Shown piece after piece: positions 59,898 through 64,000 of a stretch of 64,000 nucleotides of DNA. The notes under the pieces were generated by a model. The model saw only the letters and a program-made list of their open reading frames with translations, had not been told where the DNA came from and searched no databases. Position 1 is the stretch's first letter. Every line of letters begins with the position of its first letter. Origin of the DNA: Candidatus Cybelea sp. (GTDB taxonomy: Bacteria; Vulcanimicrobiota; Vulcanimicrobiia; Vulcanimicrobiales; Vulcanimicrobiaceae); the NCBI GenBank assembly GCA_036489315.1, contig DASXFZ010000029.1, positions 1 through 64,000 on the forward strand, written 5' to 3'. Position numbers and translations under genes: made by a program.

Positions 59898-61389
59898 CGG
59901 CTTGCGGGTAGTCGCTTCGATAGTGGCTGCCGCGGCTCTCGCGGCGCGCGAGTGCCGCCTCGGCGATCAAACGCGCGGCGACGAGCAGGTTGCGCAAAGG
60001 ACTCATCCCGGCCGCAACGCCGTCGAGTTCCCCAATTCGTCTGACGGCCTCTCGCAGGCCGGCTTCGTTTCGCACCAGACCGACGTTTGCGTACATCACG
60101 TTGCGCAGATCGTCGATCGCTTGCGCCTGCGTCATATCGCACGTCGCCTCAACGGCGTCGCGACCGGCCGGGACGTGCGCCCGATCGAGCGACGGAATTT
60201 GCCGGCGAGTGCCGGAGATGTCGCTCGCAACGCGCGAGCCGTAGACGAGCGCTTCAAGCAGCGAGTTGCTCGCGAGTCGGTTCGCGCCGTGCACGCCGGT
60301 CGCGCTCGTCTCCCCGCAGGCCCACAGTCCCTCCAGAGAGGTCCGGCCCCACTCGTCGACGGCGATTCCGCCCATGTGATAGTGCGCGGCCGGGGCAACG
60401 GGAATGTTCTGCAGTCGAGGATCGATGCCGGCTTCGCTGCAAAAGCGGAAGACGGTCGGAAAGTCTTGGGGAAAACTCGCACCGATCGCGGTGCGCGCGT
60501 CGAGCCCGACGGTTCGCCCCCGCTGCTGCTGTTCGAAGATCGCGCGTGCAACAACATCGCGCGGTGCCAGCTCGGCGTCGGGATGGATGGCGAGCATGAA
60601 ACGCTCGCCGAGATCGTTCACGAGGGTCGCTCCTTCGCCCCGGACCGCCTCGGTGACCAGCGGCATCGGGTCGCGTCCGATGGCAAGCGCGGTTGGGTGG
60701 AACTGAACGAACTCCATATCGGCGAGCATCGCTCCGGCGCGCGCGGCCATCGCGACACCGTCGCCGGTCGCTTCGACGGGATTGGTCGTAAATCGATAGA
60801 GCCGGCCCATTCCGCCGGTGGCGAGCACGACGGCGGCTGTCGCGAAAGCGACGAGCTCGCCGGTCGCGTTCTGGCGTGCGCAAACGCCCTCGACTCGACC
60901 CTCGTAGAGCAGTAGATCTTCCGCGGTCGCGTTCTCGACGATCTCGATCGAGGGATTGTCTCGCACGGCTTCGATCAACGTCTTGAGGATCTCGTGACCG
61001 GTCGCGTCTCCGCCCGCTTTGACGATGCGCCGGCGCTGATGCGCGGCCTCGCGCCCGAGTGCGAGTTTGCCCTCGTCGGTCCGATCGAATCCCGCGCCGA
61101 GCTCGAGCAGCTCTTCCACGCGCGCGGGTGCGTCTTGGGTGAGGATCTCGACGATCTTCGCATCGCTGATGCCGGCGCCGGCGCGCTGCGTGTCGATCGC
61201 GTGCAGACGCGGCGAGTCGTCGGCGCCGATTGCGGCCGCGATGCCGCCCTGTGCCCAATCGGTCGCGGCGCCCTTCCCTAAGCGAGTCTTGCAGAGAACC
61301 GTCACCTTCGCAGGGGCGAGCTTCAGCGCGGCGATTAGCCCCGCGATGCCCGCGCCGACGACCAGGGCGTCGCAGCGACGCTGCTGCAC
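59848..61389 (-). CDS. nadB: L-aspartate oxidase
   Basis: 513 residues. The FAD site is VVGAGIAGLIAALK; the succinate-dehydrogenase-like flavoprotein body has GAATDWAQGGIAAA, EGATLVNDLGERFM and HYHMGGIAVDEWGRTSL with GLWACGETSATGVHGANRLASNSL. It oxidises aspartate to iminoaspartate for quinolinate. It lies 11 nt after nadA. Confidence 0.96.
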   Translation of the reverse strand: MQQRRCDALVVGAGIAGLIAALKLAPAKVTVLCKTRLGKGAATDWAQGGIAAAIGADDSPRLHAIDTQRAGAGISDAKIVEILTQDAPARVEELLELGAGFDRTDEGKLALGREAAHQRRRIVKAGGDATGHEILKTLIEAVRDNPSIEIVENATAEDLLLYEGRVEGVCARQNATGELVAFATAAVVLATGGMGRLYRFTTNPVEATGDGVAMAARAGAMLADMEFVQFHPTALAIGRDPMPLVTEAVRGEGATLVNDLGERFMLAIHPDAELAPRDVVARAIFEQQQRGRTVGLDARTAIGASFPQDFPTVFRFCSEAGIDPRLQNIPVAPAAHYHMGGIAVDEWGRTSLEGLWACGETSATGVHGANRLASNSLLEALVYGSRVASDISGTRRQIPSLDRAHVPAGRDAVEATCDMTQAQAIDDLRNVMYANVGLVRNEAGLREAVRRIGELDGVAAGMSPLRNLLVAARLIAEAALARRESRGSHYRSDYPQADEALAKRSFTRLRSVA

Positions 61390-61400
61390 CAGAGTTCCGC

Positions 61401-62441
61401 TCAGTCTTTCGGCTGGCGGCTGAAGTCGAGCATCCGCTCGACCGCGCGGCGCGCTCGGCGCGCGATTTCGGGGGCGACGGTCACCTCATATTCCATCGCT
61501 TCCAGAGAATGCAATACCTTTGGGAGCGTGTTCCGCTTCATGTGCGGGCAGAGATTGCACGGGCGCACGAAATCGACGTTTGGATAGCGGCCCGAGACGT
61601 TATCGGCCATCGAACATTCGGTCATGAGCAGAACGCGCGGCGCTGCCCTTTGCGAACCGGCACTGGAGGCAAGCCGTCCGACGTACTCGCTCATGCCCTG
61701 CGTCGAACCGACGTAGTCGGCTTCGGCCAGAACGTCCGGCGGGCACTCCGGATGCGCGAGAACGATCAGCGAGCCGTCTCCCTCGCGGAAACGCCGAATG
61801 TCCTCGCCGCGGAACCGCTCGTGCACCTCGCAGTGGCCCTTCCAGGCGATAATCTCGACGTTGGTCTTTGAAGCGACGTACTTGGCGAGGTACTCGTCGG
61901 GCAGGAAGACGACGCGCGTCGCGCCGAGGGCCTCGACGATCTCGACGGCGTTGCCGCTGGTAACGCAGACGTCGGACTCGGCTTTCACCTCGGCCGACGT
62001 ATTAACGTACGTGACGATCGGCGCGCCGGGATAGGCCTCTCGCAAGAGGCGGACGTCGGCGGCCGTAATCGAGGCCGCCAGCGAACAGCCCGCGCGCAGA
62101 TCGGGAACCAGCACCCTCTTGCCGGGGTTTACCAGCTTCGCGGTCTCGGCCATGAACTGCACGCCGCACAGGACGATGACGTCGGCCTCGGTTTGGGCCG
62201 CCTTCATCGCCAGCGCCAACGAGTCGCCGACGATGTCCGCGACCGTGTAGAAGATCTCGGGAACCTGGTAATTGTGCGCCAGGATGATCGCATTGCGCTC
62301 TCGTTTGAGGCGGTTGATCGCCGCGACGTAGGGGGCATGCAGCGGCCATTCGATGCGTGGAATGATGTGTTCGACGCGCTCGAAGAGGGGGTCGGTTTCG
62401 GCGGCGATTTCCTCGCGCAGGGGTAGATCGATGGCGCCCAT
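61401..62441 (-). CDS. nadA: Quinolinate synthase A
   Basis: 346 residues from ATG 62441; the frame upstream is basic and shadow-like. It has NRLKRERNAIILAHNYQVPEIFYTVADIVGDSL, CGVQFMAETAKLVNPGKRVLVPD, VTYVNTSAEVKAESDVCVTSGNAV, ECSMADNV and the C-terminal CNLCPHMKRNTL. Three Cys ligand a [4Fe-4S] cluster. It condenses iminoaspartate and dihydroxyacetone phosphate. First gene of a nadA-nadB-nadC operon. Confidence 0.96.
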   Translation of the reverse strand: MGAIDLPLREEIAAETDPLFERVEHIIPRIEWPLHAPYVAAINRLKRERNAIILAHNYQVPEIFYTVADIVGDSLALAMKAAQTEADVIVLCGVQFMAETAKLVNPGKRVLVPDLRAGCSLAASITAADVRLLREAYPGAPIVTYVNTSAEVKAESDVCVTSGNAVEIVEALGATRVVFLPDEYLAKYVASKTNVEIIAWKGHCEVHERFRGEDIRRFREGDGSLIVLAHPECPPDVLAEADYVGSTQGMSEYVGRLASSAGSQRAAPRVLLMTECSMADNVSGRYPNVDFVRPCNLCPHMKRNTLPKVLHSLEAMEYEVTVAPEIARRARRAVERMLDFSRQPKD

Positions 62442-62630
62442 AGAGCTTTTGGGGAATCTTGCGGGCTTGGCCGCGCCTTCTCCCCCATCTACAACCCGCC
62501 GGAGGGGCTGCCGGTTCTTACGGCGAGGCCTCGCACGCTGGGAGTCCTCAACCAAGCGTTAGAGGGGGCGGCGCTCTGGGTAGGACCGCGCACAGAGCAT
62601 ATTCGCAACAGGCTAGAGGAGGATTACCGC

Positions 62631-62825
62631 ATGAACCGCTGGTTCGCCGGGCTTATCTGCGCCGGAACGCTGGTCGCCGGCGCTACGGCGCTCGCCGCAA
62701 ACGCACAACCCGTCACGCCCGCCCCGTCGACATCACCGATGTCGTCGATGGCACCGATGGCGACCACCGCCCCTATGGGAACGGCGGCGCCGATGGCATC
62801 CGCGTCGCCGACGATGAAACCCTGA
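62631..62825 (+). CDS. Tiny exported Met/Pro/Ala/Ser-rich protein
   Basis: 64 residues with an export signal (WFAGLICAGTLVAGATALAANA) and a mature part of only about 40 residues made of SPMSSMAPMATTAPMGTAAPMASASPTMKP: six Met spaced three to six apart among Pro, Ala, Ser and Thr. A strong AGGAGG lies 8 nt before ATG 62631, which supports it as a real gene. Met-rich secreted segments can bind copper(I), but this is a guess. The 189 bases between nadA and this gene show no other feature. Confidence 0.65.
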   Translation: MNRWFAGLICAGTLVAGATALAANAQPVTPAPSTSPMSSMAPMATTAPMGTAAPMASASPTMKP

Positions 62826-63203
62826 CGCAAACCTGGCCGCGCGTGTCGATAAACTGTGGGCAATCACAATTTTCTTGTGGAGCGGTTGTGGACGACTCAG
62901 TAATGCTATTGCAACCAGTGTGTTGCTTTGATAGCATGCAGACACTTCGTTCAATGACGAAGCGCGGACCGTATCGAGCCGCGATCGGAACACGTTGACG
63001 ATCCGTCGCAATCTTGCGGCGAATCCGAGTGGCCCGGTCGAACAACCGGATCGAAACGTCGGTGGGAAGGCGGAAACGGCTTCAAACAGGCGAGAATGAC
63101 CGGAGATACGCAAAGCCCGTAACGTTTAACGCTGCGGGCTTTGCTCATTGCAGCGGCCGCCAAACAAGGCCGGGCGCCTGCGAACGGGCAATCTTGGCGC
63201 ATC
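62826..63203 (+). other. 378-base non-coding stretch with several hairpins, upstream of the OPT transporter
   Basis: No convincing coding frame is seen. The left part has four TGTsGrnnn-type boxes in one orientation (62844-62895), like degenerate DnaA boxes. The middle and right have stem-loops: CTTCGT/ACGAAG (62945-62962), a 7-bp stem CGTCGCA/TGCGGCG-type with a 4-base loop (63004-63021), CCGGT/ACCGG (63034-63049) and the 10-bp hairpin at 63110-63144. The pattern fits a structured leader or small RNA between the tiny exported gene and the transporter. No known RNA family could be matched by eye. Confidence 0.45.
63110..63144 (+). terminator. Strong hairpin before the OPT transporter gene, terminator or attenuator-like
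   Basis: Perfect 10-bp inverted repeat GCAAAGCCCG (63110-63119) / CGGGCTTTGC (63135-63144) around a 15-base loop. No T-run follows on either strand, so it is not a standard Rho-independent terminator. It ends 59 nt before the OPT GTG start and could act as an attenuator, mRNA stabiliser or the end of a small RNA. Confidence 0.5.
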
Positions 63204-64000
63204 GTGAACGATCGAGTCGAGTTGACGTTGCGCGCGCTGGTTTTGGGCGCCGCAATCACGCTCGTCTTTACCGCCGCCAACGTCTACCTCGGCCTGAAAG
63301 TTGGGCTTACGTTTGCGTCGACGATTCCCGCCGCGGTCATCTCCATGGCGGTTCTGCGCGCCTTTCGTAACTCGACGATCTACGAAAACAACATCGTTCA
63401 GACGGTGGCTTCGGCGGCCGGGACGCTCTCGGCGGTCATCTTCGTACTGCCGGGGCTCGTGATGATCGGCTGGTGGAGCGGGTTTCCATTCGCCGAGTCG
63501 TTCGGGGTCTGTGCGATCGGCGGTATCCTGGGCGTAATGTACAGCGTTCCGCTGCGCCGCGCTTTGGTCTCGGGTTCGGATCTCCCGTACCCCGAAGGCG
63601 TCGCGGCCGCCGAGGTGCTGAAGGTCGGCACGGCCGCACCCGCGAGTGCCGGCAATCGCGCCGGCCTGATGGCCCTGCTCGCCGGAACGGTCGCATCGGC
63701 GGGCTTCGCGGCGATCGTAGCCACTCGAATCTTCGCCGGACAGCTCGCCGGCTATTTTCGCGTGGGCAATGCGACCACCGGCATCGGATTCGGGCTCTCG
63801 CTCGCGCTCGCCGGGGCGGGTCAACTGATCGGCATCACCGTAGGGCTCGCGATCCTGACGGGCCTCGTGATCGCGTGGGGCGTAGCGACTCCGGTGCTCA
63901 CCTCCCTACATCCCCTCGCCGGCTCGGCGGCGGACGTCGCGACGGCGGTCTGGTCGCATCAGGTCCGCTTCATCGGCGCGGGAGCAATCGGCGTGGCCGC
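63204..64000 (+). CDS. OPT-family oligopeptide transporter (N-terminal part, cut by the window edge)
   Basis: The frame runs from GTG 63204 to the end with no stop, 265 codons. It begins NDRVELTLRALVLGAAITLVFTAANVYLGLKVGLTFASTIPAAVISMAVLR, the family start, followed by NNIVQTVASAAGTLSAVIFVLPGL, and PLRRALVSGSDLPYPEGVAAAEVLKVG. OPT carriers are proton-linked transporters of oligopeptides or metal chelates. The full protein is about 600 residues or more; the rest lies outside. Start is GTG; no ATG fits. Confidence 0.9.
   Translation, partial: MNDRVELTLRALVLGAAITLVFTAANVYLGLKVGLTFASTIPAAVISMAVLRAFRNSTIYENNIVQTVASAAGTLSAVIFVLPGLVMIGWWSGFPFAESFGVCAIGGILGVMYSVPLRRALVSGSDLPYPEGVAAAEVLKVGTAAPASAGNRAGLMALLAGTVASAGFAAIVATRIFAGQLAGYFRVGNATTGIGFGLSLALAGAGQLIGITVGLAILTGLVIAWGVATPVLTSLHPLAGSAADVATAVWSHQVRFIGAGAIGVA

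Noticed and set aside
63061-63144. c-di-GMP type I (GEMM) riboswitch
   Set aside because: It shares ACGCAAAGCC, but the expected GGCAAACC...GAAA stem and second helix cannot be formed, and the spacing does not fit.
1-64000. CRISPR arrays, tRNA/rRNA genes, transposases or integrases
   Set aside because: No regularly spaced direct repeats, cloverleaf sequences or mobile-element motifs were seen on either strand; the only tandem repeat is inside pnp.

Overview
This window is a gene-dense, GC-rich stretch of a bacterial chromosome. I count 63 supported protein genes, two of them cut by the window edges, and no rRNA, tRNA, IS element, prophage or CRISPR array. A TonB-like protein, a TonB-dependent-receptor-like protein and an apparent outer-membrane haem barrel point to a diderm cell. 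A bc-type complex, menaquinone enzymes and SCO/cupredoxin proteins point to aerobic or flexible respiration. The gene content and style (many 4-nt gene overlaps, GTG/TTG starts, secreted propeller-like orphan lipoproteins) recall Candidatus Eremiobacterota (WPS-2/Vulcanimicrobiota). That placement is an inference without database support.

Layout. 1-10 kb: a long minus-strand series runs from three copper-site lipoproteins (one fused to an SCO1 domain), through a haem-c protein resembling a fused cytochrome-porin and an OmpR/histidine-kinase pair, to UbiD- and UbiA-type enzymes and a solute-binding protein. A TPR protein and a small exported protein lie beside it. 10-19 kb: a receptor-like protein, PNPase, a split transketolase, ribosomal protein S15, an SDR with an apparent frameshift, a DJ-1/PfpI protein and an ABC-like pair whose ATPase lacks its P-loop. 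19-24 kb: PolX, a hydrolase and a PBP4-type carboxypeptidase. 23-28.6 kb: a soluble NAD-linked formate dehydrogenase operon. Its catalytic subunit reads through an in-frame UGA as selenocysteine, and the proximal Fe-S domain is on a separate gene. 28.7-34 kb: branched-chain aminotransferase, a serine hydrolase, a transporter, arginase, and a less GC-rich patch with an orphan lipoprotein and a DUF3303 protein.

34-43.5 kb: a nine-gene minus-strand operon for haem and siroheme, with fusions (precorrin-2 dehydrogenase-HemC, CobA-HemD). It also carries a MobA-like nucleotidyltransferase, a DUF92 protein, an MT-A70 methyltransferase and a TonB-like protein. 43.5-45.2 kb: a glycosyltransferase. 45-52.5 kb: a respiratory series with MenG/UbiE, polyprenyl diphosphate synthase, TatA, TatC, ResB, CcsA, Rieske protein and a cytochrome b-c fusion. 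52.5-59 kb: housekeeping genes (PLD-like, TatD, MetG, RsmI, glutaredoxin, aminopeptidase P). 59-62.4 kb: nadA-nadB-nadC. 62.6-64 kb: a tiny exported protein, a 378-base hairpin-rich non-coding stretch and the start of an OPT-family transporter.

The parts connect. Quinone made by UbiA/UbiD/polyprenyl synthase/UbiE would feed the Rieske-cytochrome b complex. CcsA/ResB would mature its c-type haem and that of the haem barrel. The tetrapyrrole operon would supply the haem. Tat would export the folded Rieske protein. The most distinctive systems are the copper/haem-barrel electron-transfer operon and the selenocysteine formate dehydrogenase.
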